A DNA stretch of 64,000 nucleotides, from the NCBI RefSeq assembly GCF_004368405.1, contig NZ_SBJH01000067.1, positions 246,381 to 310,380 on the forward strand, written 5' to 3'. Below, piece after piece: positions 8,097 to 17,106 of the stretch; the first letter of the stretch is position 1; every line of letters begins with the position of its first letter. The notes beneath the pieces were generated by a model. The model saw nothing but the letters and a program-made list of their open reading frames with translations, was not told the origin of the DNA and searched no databases. The DNA comes from Olivibacter sp. XZL3 (GTDB lineage: Bacteria > Bacteroidota > Bacteroidia > Sphingobacteriales > Sphingobacteriaceae). The position numbers were made by a program, and so were the translations under genes.

Positions 8097-9467
8097 TTAC
8101 AATTCCTTTATTTTAATACTTCTAAAACTGACTTCGTTTCCGTGATCTTGTAACAGAATGCAGCCCTCTTTAGCTTCTCCAAAAGCTGGCTTATCTTTAA
8201 ACTTACTTAAAGATACCGTTTTTTTAAATGCGTCGGATCCCCTAACATACTCTAGAACCTTTACGCCGTTTAGATAATGCTCCACTTTATTATCTGGATA
8301 GGCAATAATCCGTGCATTATTCCAGGCGCCTATAGGTCGTAAAAACCGCGCTTGCTTTTCAGCTGTCAATAGATCGTAAAGCGACGCAAGCGTTCTATTT
8401 CCATCACGTCCCATTTTTGCATCGGGGTGCTTCTCATCATCAAGCACTTGATACTCCAAGCCTAATGGCCAATCTTTGTTTTTTTCATCTAAGATAACAA
8501 AATATTTAAGTCCGCTATTGGCACCGGGAGTCAATTTAAACTCAAAAGACAAATCGAAAGCACTAAAAAGCTTTTCAGTAACAATATCTCCCGCACGCGG
8601 TATACTCGTCCCTTCTGTAGCTTGTATGCGCAGTTCGCCTGCGTCGTAGGACCATCCCTTATCAGGGAATTGCCCTTTATTAGCGCCGATCCAATTAGTG
8701 GCCGTTTTACCATCATACAGCAATTGATAGCCATTTTCCTGTTCATGGGGAGAAAGGCTATTTGGTTCGAGGTTCACCACGTAAATTTCTTTTTCAATTT
8801 TTTTGGGCTGAAGGTCTCTTGTTTGTATTCTAATATTTTTAAAAAACACTTTTTCGCCTTCCTTTCCTTCTTTGCCGATACTGTGCACCTGCAGACCAAT
8901 AAATCCACTGTCATCTAAGGTGTCGACGACGTAAGAAACCGGAACGTCATTGACCCAGGTTTTGGTTGTATTTCCAATGCATTCAATACGGAAGTGATTA
9001 AACTGCCCTTTCTTGTACGCGGCTTTACCATTTGGATTAAGCTCCAACGGATACAACCAATTCCTCCTCGCTTCATCGTAAATCCCCCCCGTCCAGTTCC
9101 GCGGCGTCGGATCAATTTCAATCTGCCTTCCATAAACTCTTCCTTTACCGTCATTTGCCTGTAGATCTATGTGGCTTCTGGTTTGAATACCGGAGTTGTT
9201 GTGCTCTCCTTCAATTTTTGCATCTAATTCGAGGATAAAATCACCGTATTCCTTTTCAGTTATTAGAAAAGTATTTCCGGTACCGCGAACGGTAGTGCCT
9301 ACAATCATTCCATCTTCAACGGCGTAGGTTGCATCTCCCGCTACTCGCTTCCAGCCGCTTAATGATTTTCCGTCGAATAATTCTTGCCAAGAGCTTTGCC
9401 TATTATAAAAAGCCGTAAGAAAGCAGATCCCAATAGTACCCACTGCAATTAAACTTAGTTTTCTCAT
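8097..9467 (-). CDS. Two-domain DUF1080 (3-keto-disaccharide hydrolase-like) secreted protein
   Basis: A 456-residue protein with an N-terminal membrane/signal segment (MRKLSLIAVGTIGICFLTAF) followed by two concanavalin-like DUF1080 domains. The first begins near residue 25 (ELFDGKSLSGWKRV) and the second near 250 (LLYDGKTATNWIGA). Each has the W-x-x-A/D-G opening and the GLQVH or GLKYF core strands typical of the family. DUF1080 proteins are glycan-active, some cleaving 3-keto sugars. The upstream in-frame TTG at 9503 was rejected because the signal peptide begins at the ATG at 9467. It is the first gene of a pair with the Gfo/Idh oxidoreductase. Confidence 0.85.
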   Translation of the reverse strand: MRKLSLIAVGTIGICFLTAFYNRQSSWQELFDGKSLSGWKRVAGDATYAVEDGMIVGTTVRGTGNTFLITEKEYGDFILELDAKIEGEHNNSGIQTRSHIDLQANDGKGRVYGRQIEIDPTPRNWTGGIYDEARRNWLYPLELNPNGKAAYKKGQFNHFRIECIGNTTKTWVNDVPVSYVVDTLDDSGFIGLQVHSIGKEGKEGEKVFFKNIRIQTRDLQPKKIEKEIYVVNLEPNSLSPHEQENGYQLLYDGKTATNWIGANKGQFPDKGWSYDAGELRIQATEGTSIPRAGDIVTEKLFSAFDLSFEFKLTPGANSGLKYFVILDEKNKDWPLGLEYQVLDDEKHPDAKMGRDGNRTLASLYDLLTAEKQARFLRPIGAWNNARIIAYPDNKVEHYLNGVKVLEYVRGSDAFKKTVSLSKFKDKPAFGEAKEGCILLQDHGNEVSFRSIKIKEL

Positions 9468-9761
9468 GGTTAGTATCTCAATTTTTGGTTCATAATCTGT
9501 CAATTAAAATTCTTTAAATGGCGGATCGATTTCCTACAACGTAAGCCTAAAGTACATAAGGGCGGTATTCATTCTGTTTATATCAATCAAAAGGCCGGTA
9601 TGGCACTTCCAAGGTTTATCAAAAGCTTAGCAAGCCATTGCAGGTATTCTTACCACAATGTCCAATATTAATAAATATTCCCAATATTAAGGTTGGATAG
9701 AGGGCATTATTTACGAAAACGATATCGTAATTTTTTTGAGATTTTCAAAAAGAGGCCCCTA

Positions 9762-11006
9762 TTATTTACTCCTTATCGCTTCCACAGGATCTAATTTACT
9801 CGCTATGACAGCCGGTATAATGCCCGAAATCAGACCAATAGTGGTTGAAATAAATATCGCCAACAAGACTTCCCCAAGATGTACTACGACACCCACGCCT
9901 GCTATTATCTTTAATAGAAAAGCAAGTGCGTATACAATAAACAGTCCGGCTAATCCGCCGAGTATGCATAAAGCGACGGATTCTATTAAAAATTGCCAAA
10001 GTATAAAGTAGTTTTTGGCACCGAGTGATTTCTGAATTCCTATAATAGGTGTGCGTTCTTTAACCGAGACAAACATGATATTTGCTATACCGAACCCGCC
10101 TACTAATACAGAAAGGATTCCTATACAGAACCCAGCGGTATTCACGATTTGGAACATCGTGTCGAGTTGGGCGGTAATGATTGTCGTTTGATTGAGCGCA
10201 AAATCGTCTTCCTGCTTTGGACTAAGTCGATGAATTGAACGCATCAATCCCTTCAATTCGCTTTCGGCCTCATCTAAAGAAACCCCGTCTTTCGTATTGA
10301 CAATGATGGATGGACCGAAATTCCTGACATTAATTACATTTCTCGCAAAATTCAAAGGCACAACGGCAATGTTATCCAAAGAAACGTCGATCAACATCCC
10401 CTCCCCTTCCTCTTTAAAAACACCTATAACCTTTAGTCGGCGCCCTAACGCTTGTATGGTTTCTCCTATAGGGTCTGTATTCGGAAATAAACCTTTGGCG
10501 ATTGTTGAACCAATAATCACTACAGCAGTTCCGCGCTCGGATTCGCTCTCTGTAAAATAGCGACCTGCTTGAAACTCAAGATTTCTTATTTTATAATAGT
10601 CGTTTGATACAGCACTGATGTAAACCTTTTCAACATTATTGTTCAAATACTTAAGTGTTTTCTCTGAAACCCCCACTTCCAGTGCAATACCGTCGGCAAG
10701 CGTAGCTCGCTGTCTCAATTGCTCAAAGTCCCGAACCGTTGGCTCTGGCCGGTTTACATACTTCCACCACGGGTAATCGCCTCCTCCGCCCCAGGGCCAT
10801 TTTTGAATATAAATCGATCGACTCCCTAATTTTTCGACGCTACTTTCTAAGTTAGCGCGAAGGGTATTCACCGCCGAAAAAATGCCGATGATGGTCATAA
10901 TACCGATGGTCACACCGAGTAATGAAAGAAAAGTACGCGTCTTATTTTCTCGCAGAGCGGAAAATGCAAATCGAAAACTTTCGAAAAATAGCTTGATAAA
11001 GATCAT
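9762..11006 (-). CDS. ABC transporter permease, MacB/FtsX type
   Basis: A 414-residue protein with the MacB architecture: one N-terminal helix at about 20-45 (TRTFLSLLGVTIGIMTIIG), a periplasmic MacB_PCD domain of about 230 residues, and three C-terminal helices (about 285-400) in an FtsX domain. The ITGIMF-like segment between helices 2 and 3 (SVKERTPIIGIQKSLGA) is the coupling motif to the ATPase. The family drives efflux of peptides or macrolides, or moves lipoproteins, without moving substrate across the inner membrane. No ATPase gene is adjacent, so the partner must be encoded elsewhere. The ATG at 11006 fits the family start. Substrate unknown. Confidence 0.88.
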   Translation of the reverse strand: MIFIKLFFESFRFAFSALRENKTRTFLSLLGVTIGIMTIIGIFSAVNTLRANLESSVEKLGSRSIYIQKWPWGGGGDYPWWKYVNRPEPTVRDFEQLRQRATLADGIALEVGVSEKTLKYLNNNVEKVYISAVSNDYYKIRNLEFQAGRYFTESESERGTAVVIIGSTIAKGLFPNTDPIGETIQALGRRLKVIGVFKEEGEGMLIDVSLDNIAVVPLNFARNVINVRNFGPSIIVNTKDGVSLDEAESELKGLMRSIHRLSPKQEDDFALNQTTIITAQLDTMFQIVNTAGFCIGILSVLVGGFGIANIMFVSVKERTPIIGIQKSLGAKNYFILWQFLIESVALCILGGLAGLFIVYALAFLLKIIAGVGVVVHLGEVLLAIFISTTIGLISGIIPAVIASKLDPVEAIRSK

Positions 11007-11133
11007 ACTACGTTAAGACACGCAAAATGGACAAAGGTTACAACCTACTCGCCCTTTTTTATGAACTAAGATCACCGCACAACAATTGCCTAATATATAG
11101 GAGCTAAGACTTACTTTTTTTAATTTTTTTTTA

Positions 11134-11141
11134 TAAATTTG
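11134..11141 (+). promoter_or_regulatory. Candidate -7 box for queA
   Basis: TAAATTTG matches TAnnTTTG after a T-rich stretch, 124 bp before queA. No TTG sits 20 bp upstream, so the call is weak. Confidence 0.3.
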
Positions 11142-11265
11142 CGCGCTAATTTGTAAGGTAATGAAGGAAAGGGAACAAATCTTATATCCGTTTTGTTATT
11201 ACCCTACTTTAGGTTGACTGGCCTAGTTATTATTAAAGAAACAAGATATATAAAACTCACAAAAC

Positions 11266-12315
11266 ATGAAGTTATCTCAATTTAAGTTTAATCTACCTGA
11301 TTCGTTAATTGCTCATGAACCCGCCGAAACGAGGGATGAGGCGCGTTTAATGGTGCTTGATCGTAAAACCGGTGCAATTGAACACAAAATTTTCAAGGAT
11401 GTATTGAACTATTTTGACGAGCATGATGTGATGATTCTCAACAACACAAAGGTTTTTCCCGCCCGCTTATACGGAAACAAGGAAAAAACGGGTGCAACGA
11501 TAGAAGTCTTTTTATTGCGCGAATTGAACAAAGAATTACGTCTTTGGGATGTGCTGGTGGATCCGGCCAGAAAGATCAGAGTTGGAAACAAACTGTATTT
11601 TGGTGACAACGATTTGTTAGTTGCAGAGGTCGTTGATAATACTACATCGCGCGGCAGAACGATTCGCTTTCTCTTTGACGGCTCGGACGAGGAGTTTAGG
11701 AGAAATATTGAAATACTGGGGGAAACGCCTCTTCCAAAATATATTAAAAGAAAGCCTACCCCAGAGGATAAGTTTCGATATCAAACCATTTTTGCTAAAA
11801 ACGAAGGGGCGGTTGCCGCACCTACAGCTGGCTTACATTTTAGCAGAGAATTAATGAAACGTTTAGAACTAAAAGGCGTAGAATTTGCGGAAGTGACCTT
11901 ACACGTCGGACTTGGTACTTTCCGCCAAGTGGAAGTGGAAGATTTAACAAAGCACAAAATGGATTCTGAGCAATTCATTATTGAGCAGAAGGATGCTGAC
12001 ATTGTAAACAAAGCGATTGCAGAGAAACGAAGAGTTTGTGCAATAGGCACTACCACCATGCGCTCGATTGAGTCTGCCGTTTCCGCGAACAGAACCTTAA
12101 AGGCTGCCAATGATTGGACCAGCAAATTTATATTTCCTCCTTATGATTTCAGCATAGCAAACAGCATGATAACGAACTTCCATACGCCTGAGTCTACCTT
12201 GTTGATGATGATTTGTGCGTTTGGGGGCTATGAGCACGTAATGAATGCCTACGAAATAGCGGTTAAAGAAAAATATCGCTTTTATAGCTATGGCGATGCC
12301 ATGCTTATTATATAA
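11266..12315 (+). CDS. queA: S-adenosylmethionine:tRNA ribosyltransferase-isomerase
   Basis: A 349-residue QueA, which transfers and isomerises the ribosyl group of SAM onto preQ1 at the tRNA wobble position to make epoxyqueuosine. Recognisable features are the start [31 protein letters not shown] at about 23-33, [14 protein letters not shown] near 57-70, the AAPTAGLHF motif near 185-193 and HVGLGTF near 214-220. Length is normal for the family. It is followed by its own terminator and then ispD. No other queuosine gene is nearby. Confidence 0.95.
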   Translation: MKLSQFKFNLPDSLIAHEPAETRDEARLMVLDRKTGAIEHKIFKDVLNYFDEHDVMILNNTKVFPARLYGNKEKTGATIEVFLLRELNKELRLWDVLVDPARKIRVGNKLYFGDNDLLVAEVVDNTTSRGRTIRFLFDGSDEEFRRNIEILGETPLPKYIKRKPTPEDKFRYQTIFAKNEGAVAAPTAGLHFSRELMKRLELKGVEFAEVTLHVGLGTFRQVEVEDLTKHKMDSEQFIIEQKDADIVNKAIAEKRRVCAIGTTTMRSIESAVSANRTLKAANDWTSKFIFPPYDFSIANSMITNFHTPESTLLMMICAFGGYEHVMNAYEIAVKEKYRFYSYGDAMLII

Positions 12316-12336
12316 ACAATGTCTCCTTGGAGTGAA

Positions 12337-12368
12337 AAGGCTATCTAAAGCAGCAGATAGCCTTTTTA
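12337..12368 (+). terminator. Intrinsic terminator of queA
   Basis: The stem AGGCTATCT (12338-12346) pairs with AGATAGCCT (12355-12363) and runs into five T. It ends only 10 bp before the ispD ATG, so ispD expression presumably depends on read-through or a promoter inside this region. Confidence 0.85.
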
Positions 12369-12378
12369 TTTGATAGCT

Positions 12379-13068
12379 ATGATACGAAATTATGTCATAA
12401 TTGTTGGCGGTGGCTCCGGAACGCGGATGCGAAGCGCAATCCCAAAACAGTTTATGCTTCTCAACGGCCTTCCCGTGTTAATGCACACGATAAAGGCATT
12501 TGAAAACAGCAAAACCAAACCGACGATCATTTTGGTCTTAAATAGCCAATTAAAGGCGGAATGGGAGCGGCTCTGCGCTCGTCATGTATTCGAAATTCCT
12601 CATGTCCTTGTAGATGGCGGGGAGACCAGATTTCACTCTGTACGCAATGGGTTGAACTATATCAAGCAGTTCGCGGAATCTGCGAGCGCTACCTATATCG
12701 CTGTACATGATGGAGTGCGTCCGCTAGTTACGAAATCAGTCATTGACTACGGCTTTCAACAGGTGATTAATTATGGCGCCTTAACAAGCGCTGTCCTCAG
12801 TAAAGATTCTGTTCGGATTAAAGAAAAAACCACTACTAAAGCAGTGGATAGAAATACGGTCTATCTCGTTCAAACGCCTCAGTTTTTTTCAGCCTCGATA
12901 TTGTGCGATGCCTACGAACAAGCGTACAGTGAACTATTTACAGATGACGCTTCGGTTGTTGAACAAAACGGGTATCCGGTACAGATTATACCTGGCGATA
13001 CCCGTAATATCAAAATCACTTTCCCGGAGGATTTACTCTTCGCACAGATAGTGATGAAGTCGTTTTGA
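12379..13068 (+). CDS. ispD: 2-C-methyl-D-erythritol 4-phosphate cytidylyltransferase
   Basis: A 229-residue enzyme of the non-mevalonate isoprenoid pathway that joins CTP to MEP. The nucleotide-binding start reads VIIVGGGSGTRMRSAIPKQF, where the usual AAG/VAGG is VGGG; the PKQF lysine is present. VHDGVRPLV (about 112-120), QTPQ (about 168) and TDDASVVE (about 190-197) are the other IspD motifs. Length matches the family. An upstream in-frame TTG at 12370 is less likely than the ATG at 12379. It lies immediately after the queA terminator. Confidence 0.92.
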   Translation: MIRNYVIIVGGGSGTRMRSAIPKQFMLLNGLPVLMHTIKAFENSKTKPTIILVLNSQLKAEWERLCARHVFEIPHVLVDGGETRFHSVRNGLNYIKQFAESASATYIAVHDGVRPLVTKSVIDYGFQQVINYGALTSAVLSKDSVRIKEKTTTKAVDRNTVYLVQTPQFFSASILCDAYEQAYSELFTDDASVVEQNGYPVQIIPGDTRNIKITFPEDLLFAQIVMKSF

Positions 13069-13073
13069 AACGA

Positions 13074-13226
13074 CTAGGCTGCCCCCCTGATAATTCGGAG
13101 CAATACTGCGATGATTGCAATGACCAGCAAGACGTGAATAATACCGCTACTGGTATATCCGCCAAAAAAGCTGATAGCCCAGATAATAACCAAAACAACG
13201 GCAATTAAATACAATAAATTTCCCAT
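13074..13226 (-). CDS. Lmo0937-family small membrane protein
   Basis: An ATG at 13226 opens a 50-codon frame ending in TAG at 13074. The protein MGNLLYLIAVVLVIIWAISF followed by FGGYTSSGIIHVLLVIAIIA and VLLRIIRGAA has two hydrophobic helices joined by a glycine-rich turn. It matches the lmo0937 family of small membrane proteins, which is common in Bacteroidota, often in stress-responsive settings, and has no proven biochemical role. It is convergent with ispD, with 5 bp between stops. It is antisense-free and its composition is clearly coding. Confidence 0.85.
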   Translation of the reverse strand: MGNLLYLIAVVLVIIWAISFFGGYTSSGIIHVLLVIAIIAVLLRIIRGAA

Positions 13227-13404
13227 AACAATTCAATTAATAATTAGTTCTAGATACTTTTCATAGATAAATGCAAAACAGCTCTTTCTCTTTTCCTGCT
13301 TAATAAAGCTTTTAGACCCCAATTTGTTTTACATTTTTTTAATTTGATCGAAAAGAGCTGAATATGACATAGGAACCGATTAACTCGAGATCAATTTTTT
13401 TGAA

Positions 13405-13437
13405 CAAAAAAAGGGAAGCCGGTCGGCTTCCCTTTTA
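13405..13437 (-). terminator. Bidirectional-looking terminator downstream of fbaA
   Basis: A near-perfect palindrome, AAAGGGAAGCCG/CGGCTTCCCTTT, with flanking A and T runs (seven A at the left), lies 18 bp past the fbaA stop. Confidence 0.9.
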
Positions 13438-13454
13438 ATTTCTAGAACAATATG

Positions 13455-14534
13455 CTATAACTTGCTATTTGCGTCAACGCAGTTAAGTTCTTCAAAAGCT
13501 TGCTTTAAACGCTTCACAAAGCTTTCTTCACCTTTTCTCAACCAAACACGTGGATCATAATACTTTTTATTTGGCCCGTCTTCGCTATCAGGGTTTCCGA
13601 TTTGACTTTGTAAATACCCTTCGTTCGCTTTATAGTAGTCTTTTACACCTTCCCAGAAAGCCCACTGCATATCGGTGTCAATATTCATTTTGATAGCGCC
13701 GTACGATATTGCTTCTTCAATTTCAGCGGGCGACGATCCAGATCCACCATGAAAAACGAAATTCACGGGTTTTTCAGCGTTCAGCGCAAATTTTTCTTTT
13801 ATATAATCTTGTGAGTTCTTAAGAATAACTGGCTGTAGTTTAACATTTCCCGGTTTATAAACACCATGCACATTTCCAAATGCGGCAGCCACTGTAAATT
13901 TATCGCTTACCTTGCTAAGCTCTTCATAAGCATAAGCTACTTCAGCAGGTTGCGTATACAACTTTGAGCTATCCACGTCACTGTTATCTACGCCGTCTTC
14001 CTCTCCGCCTGTTACTCCTAATTCAATTTCGACGGTCATTCCAAGTGGTTTCATACGTGTTAAATACTTCTTGGAAATTTCTATGTTTTCTTCAATGGAC
14101 TCCTCCGATAAATCAAGCATATGAGAGGAAAATAAAGGTTTACCATATTGGGCAAAAAATGCTTCACCGTGATCCAACAGACCGTCTATCCAAGGCAATA
14201 ATTTCTTGGCTGCATGATCGGTGTGTAAAATAACGGCAACGCCATAATGCTCAGCTAATAAATGTACATGTTTCGCGGCCGACACAGCGCCTAACACACA
14301 GGCTTGTAACTTACTGTTATCTAGGGTTTTGCCAGCATAAAACTGCGCACCTCCGTTCGATAATTGAATAATTACGGGTGAATTAACCGCCTTTGCAGTT
14401 TCCATCACCGCATTGATAGAATTTGTGCCGATGACATTTACCGCAGGGAGTGCAAACCGATGTTCTTTAGCTTTTTCAAACAATTCCTGAACAGCGTCTC
14501 CATACACGACACCTTTATAACCTTTTAAACTCAT
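13455..14534 (-). CDS. fbaA: Fructose-bisphosphate aldolase class II
   Basis: This 359-residue class IIA aldolase cleaves or forms fructose 1,6-bisphosphate in glycolysis and gluconeogenesis using zinc. HTDH at 104-107 contains a zinc histidine and the catalytic aspartate. NVHGVYKPGNVKL (about 224-236) and the HGGSGSS loop (about 264-270) provide the other zinc histidines and the phosphate site. Length and motifs match the E. coli FbaA type and not the shorter IIB type. It is monocistronic, with a strong terminator and divergent accD about 200 bp upstream. Confidence 0.95.
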   Translation of the reverse strand: MSLKGYKGVVYGDAVQELFEKAKEHRFALPAVNVIGTNSINAVMETAKAVNSPVIIQLSNGGAQFYAGKTLDNSKLQACVLGAVSAAKHVHLLAEHYGVAVILHTDHAAKKLLPWIDGLLDHGEAFFAQYGKPLFSSHMLDLSEESIEENIEISKKYLTRMKPLGMTVEIELGVTGGEEDGVDNSDVDSSKLYTQPAEVAYAYEELSKVSDKFTVAAAFGNVHGVYKPGNVKLQPVILKNSQDYIKEKFALNAEKPVNFVFHGGSGSSPAEIEEAISYGAIKMNIDTDMQWAFWEGVKDYYKANEGYLQSQIGNPDSEDGPNKKYYDPRVWLRKGEESFVKRLKQAFEELNCVDANSKL

Positions 14535-14736
14535 TTGTAATACGTTGTTTAATTTTTTGATTCCCGAAAGTAGGGATTTTATTTAAAATAAGCTACTTTA
14601 TAGGTGATTTTTCTTTCAACAGTAGCCACCAAACGTTAAGGTTTTCAGCAATATATGGGATAAAATGATAAGCTTGCACAAAAGGCAACATTTTATACAT
14701 TTTTTTTGTTTCTTTGTACCTCTAATATTTTTTTGA

Positions 14737-15579
14737 ATGGCTTGGTTTAAACGAGATCGCGCCGGTATTAATACGGCAACAGAGAATAAAAAAGAAGCTC
14801 CTGACGGACTTTGGAATAAATGCCCGTCTTGTAAAAAACCCCTGTTGAAATCAGAGCAAATCGAAAACAAATATGTATGCCAATATTGTGGCTATCACTT
14901 GAGAATCGGCTCGGCGGAGTACTTTTCAGTTCTTTTTGATGACAATCAATTTACTGAACTTTTCGGTAATCTACGTTCGGCAGACCCGCTTAATTTCGAA
15001 GACACCAAAAAATACACAGAGCGCATAGCCGAAAGCTATGCCAAAACGGGTCTGAATGATGCAATACGCTGTGGGCATGGAAAGATTGAAGGGTTGGATT
15101 TAGTGATCGCTTGCATGGACTTCACCTTTATTGGCGGTTCGATGGGATCTGTAGTTGGCGAAAAGATAGCGAGGTCCATTGACTATTGTATAGAACATCG
15201 ACTACCCTTTTTGCTCATTTCAAAGTCCGGCGGTGCCCGCATGATGGAAGCTGCATTTTCCTTGATGCAAATGGCAAAAACTTCGGCAAAATTGGCGCTG
15301 CTGGGAGAAGCAAAGCTCCCTTATATATCGCTTCTTACTGATCCTACAACAGGAGGTGTAACAGCGTCTTATGCAATGCTCGGCGACATTAATATCGCAG
15401 AGCCAGGTGCATTAATAGGTTTCGCCGGCCCTCGCGTTATAAAAGAAACCATTAAAAAGGATTTACCAAAAGGCTTTCAGACTGCCGAATTCGTTCTTGA
15501 ACACGGCTTTCTCGATTTCATAATCGACCGTAGAAAAATGAAGTATAAAATCGCTACGTTTTTAAAGAATATCCTATAA
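14737..15579 (+). CDS. accD: Acetyl-CoA carboxylase carboxyltransferase subunit beta
   Basis: A 280-residue AccD, which with AccA transfers the carboxyl group from biotin to acetyl-CoA in the first step of fatty-acid synthesis. The N-terminal zinc ribbon has CPSC at 29-32 and CQYC at 48-51. The carboxyltransferase core has the crotonase-fold oxyanion segments [10 protein letters not shown] (about 164-173) and [10 protein letters not shown] (about 206-215). Length is normal. A terminator follows directly, so it is transcribed alone, as is frequent in Bacteroidota where accA is unlinked. Confidence 0.95.
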   Translation: MAWFKRDRAGINTATENKKEAPDGLWNKCPSCKKPLLKSEQIENKYVCQYCGYHLRIGSAEYFSVLFDDNQFTELFGNLRSADPLNFEDTKKYTERIAESYAKTGLNDAIRCGHGKIEGLDLVIACMDFTFIGGSMGSVVGEKIARSIDYCIEHRLPFLLISKSGGARMMEAAFSLMQMAKTSAKLALLGEAKLPYISLLTDPTTGGVTASYAMLGDINIAEPGALIGFAGPRVIKETIKKDLPKGFQTAEFVLEHGFLDFIIDRRKMKYKIATFLKNIL

Positions 15580-15595
15580 AACGCCTATAAAAACG

Positions 15596-15627
15596 GAGGC
15601 CCGACTATAACGCCGGGCCTCTTTTTG
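15596..15627 (+). terminator. Intrinsic terminator of accD
   Basis: The stem GAGGCCCG (15596-15603) pairs with CGGGCCTC (15614-15621) and is followed by five T, 17 bp after the accD stop. Confidence 0.92.
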
Positions 15628-15639
15628 TTACTTACCGCC

Positions 15640-15813
15640 TCATTTACGATCCCTAGTCGTGGGCGAATCTGCCGAAAAAGCAGGCCCCTCGGTCTTTCTG
15701 TGATGATCTCTATCAGAAAAGCTGCCTTTGTTTACATCAACAACTTTTTTCTTTCCGTCTTTCTCGGTTATGATTTGTTTATCACTTTTTCTATCTTTCA
15801 ATTCGTCACGCAT
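15640..15813 (-). CDS. 57-residue highly charged protein of unknown function
   Basis: ATG at 15813 opens a 57-codon frame to TGA at 15640. The product starts MRDELKDRKSDKQIITEKDG and is rich in Lys, Arg, Asp and Glu with no hydrophobic core, so it is probably disordered. It has a strong ribosome-binding site, AGGAGG, about 8 nt before the ATG, which is unusual for Bacteroidota and supports translation. It is convergent with accD across that gene's terminator. I recognise no family; small stress-type hydrophilic proteins of this kind are known, but no function should be inferred. Confidence 0.65.
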   Translation of the reverse strand: MRDELKDRKSDKQIITEKDGKKKVVDVNKGSFSDRDHHRKTEGPAFSADSPTTRDRK

Positions 15814-15837
15814 AATAACCTCCTATCAATTAAATAA

Positions 15838-15884
15838 AACAAAAAGGGTTTGTAATTAACTAACAACTACAAACCCTTTTTGTT
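15838..15884 (-). terminator. Intrinsic terminator of the cysteine desulfurase gene
   Basis: A long inverted repeat, AACAAAAAGGGTTTGTA (15838-15854) with its exact complement at 15868-15884, has a 13-base loop and T-rich flanks on both strands. It begins 21 bp past the stop at 15905. Because it lies just upstream of the 57-residue gene on the same strand, it also insulates that gene. Confidence 0.88.
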
Positions 15885-15904
15885 CATAAAGATATAAAGT
15901 TACC

Positions 15905-17041
15905 CTATACTTTTTCCAAACACACCTCTTTGAGTTTAGAAATCGTAAAATCTATTTCCTCTTTTGTGTTAAACTTGCTGAAAGAAAATCGGACCGAAGG
16001 TCTATTGGCGTCTACGCCAATTGCAGTTAAGACATGAGAGCCTATATTCGAGCCCGAACTACAAGCACTACCGCCTGAAGCGGATATACCAGCGATATCT
16101 AGATTAAACAACAGCATGTCTGCCAAATCCGTGGGCGGAAAGGACACATTCAGAACAGTATACAAACTTTGGTCGGCCGCTTGTTCGCCATTAAAACTCA
16201 CTCCGGGAATGTGCTGGACAAGCTCTTTCCTCATGTAATCTTTTAGTCCTTGAATATAAGCACGGTGTTCTGCCATGCGTTCATAAGCGATCTCAAGTGC
16301 TTTGGCCAAGCCGACGATACCATAGACGTTTTCGGTTCCACCTCTCATGTTTCTTTCCTGAGCACCACCATTAATAAATGGCTTAATCTTTACTTCATGG
16401 TTTATATATAAGAAACCGACACCCTTAGGGCCATGGAACTTATGTGCAGCGCCTGCTAAAAAGCCTACTTTCAGCTCACTTAAGTCGTGTACGAAATGAC
16501 CCATGGTTTGCACGGTATCCGTATGAAACAGCGCACCGTAAGCCGCACAGATATCCGATACTTTTTGGATATCCGTAACTGTACCAATTTCATTATTTGC
16601 ATGCATCAGGGAAACAAAGCTGCGTGGATTCTCTTGTAGCAGCTTCTCGAGTTGAATCAAATCTATATGTCCTTTCGCATCAACGTCAAGCAGCGCCAAA
16701 CTAATTGTTCCTGCTTTCTCCAACTCTTGCAACGTATGCAGTACGGCGTGATGCTCAAGTGGTGAACTGATGGCGTGAGTTAATTCATTATCTATAATCC
16801 CCCTTTTGATGGCCGTATTATCTGCCTCTGTTCCGCCCGAAGTAAAGAAAATTTCGGCGGGTGACGCATTTAATAATGATGCGACTTTCTTGCGGGCCTT
16901 TTCGATAATTGTTCGTACTTTTCTGCCATCGGCATGAATGGAAGAAGGATTGCCATAGTTTTCTCGCATAACAGCCATCATCTCCTGCAATACTTGTTCA
17001 TCTATCGCAGTGGTTGCCGCATTGTCTAAATATACACGCAT
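15905..17041 (-). CDS. Cysteine desulfurase, NifS/IscS group
   Basis: A 378-residue PLP enzyme that takes sulfur from cysteine as an enzyme persulfide. The PLP lysine is K201 in GAAHKFHGPKG, the catalytic cysteine is C327 in GGSACSSGS on the long flexible loop of group I desulfurases, and SGGTEADN at 68-75 is the cofactor loop. It is distinct from SufS at 31 kb, so the organism has two desulfurases. This one has no scaffold gene next to it and may supply tRNA thiolation or other sulfur pathways. The glmM gene lies 65 bp upstream on the same strand. Confidence 0.9.
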   Translation of the reverse strand: MRVYLDNAATTAIDEQVLQEMMAVMRENYGNPSSIHADGRKVRTIIEKARKKVASLLNASPAEIFFTSGGTEADNTAIKRGIIDNELTHAISSPLEHHAVLHTLQELEKAGTISLALLDVDAKGHIDLIQLEKLLQENPRSFVSLMHANNEIGTVTDIQKVSDICAAYGALFHTDTVQTMGHFVHDLSELKVGFLAGAAHKFHGPKGVGFLYINHEVKIKPFINGGAQERNMRGGTENVYGIVGLAKALEIAYERMAEHRAYIQGLKDYMRKELVQHIPGVSFNGEQAADQSLYTVLNVSFPPTDLADMLLFNLDIAGISASGGSACSSGSNIGSHVLTAIGVDANRPSVRFSFSKFNTKEEIDFTISKLKEVCLEKV

Positions 17042-17106
17042 GTTACAAATCTACTAAGTAATCAATTACTACCGTGCTACTCTTTATTACTTTTACTTAA
17101 GGGTGA

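Noticed and set aside
9712..9732. Hairpin TTACGA/TCGTAA followed by T7 on the plus strand
   Set aside because: The T run is on the wrong side for the minus-strand permease gene, and no plus-strand gene ends there.
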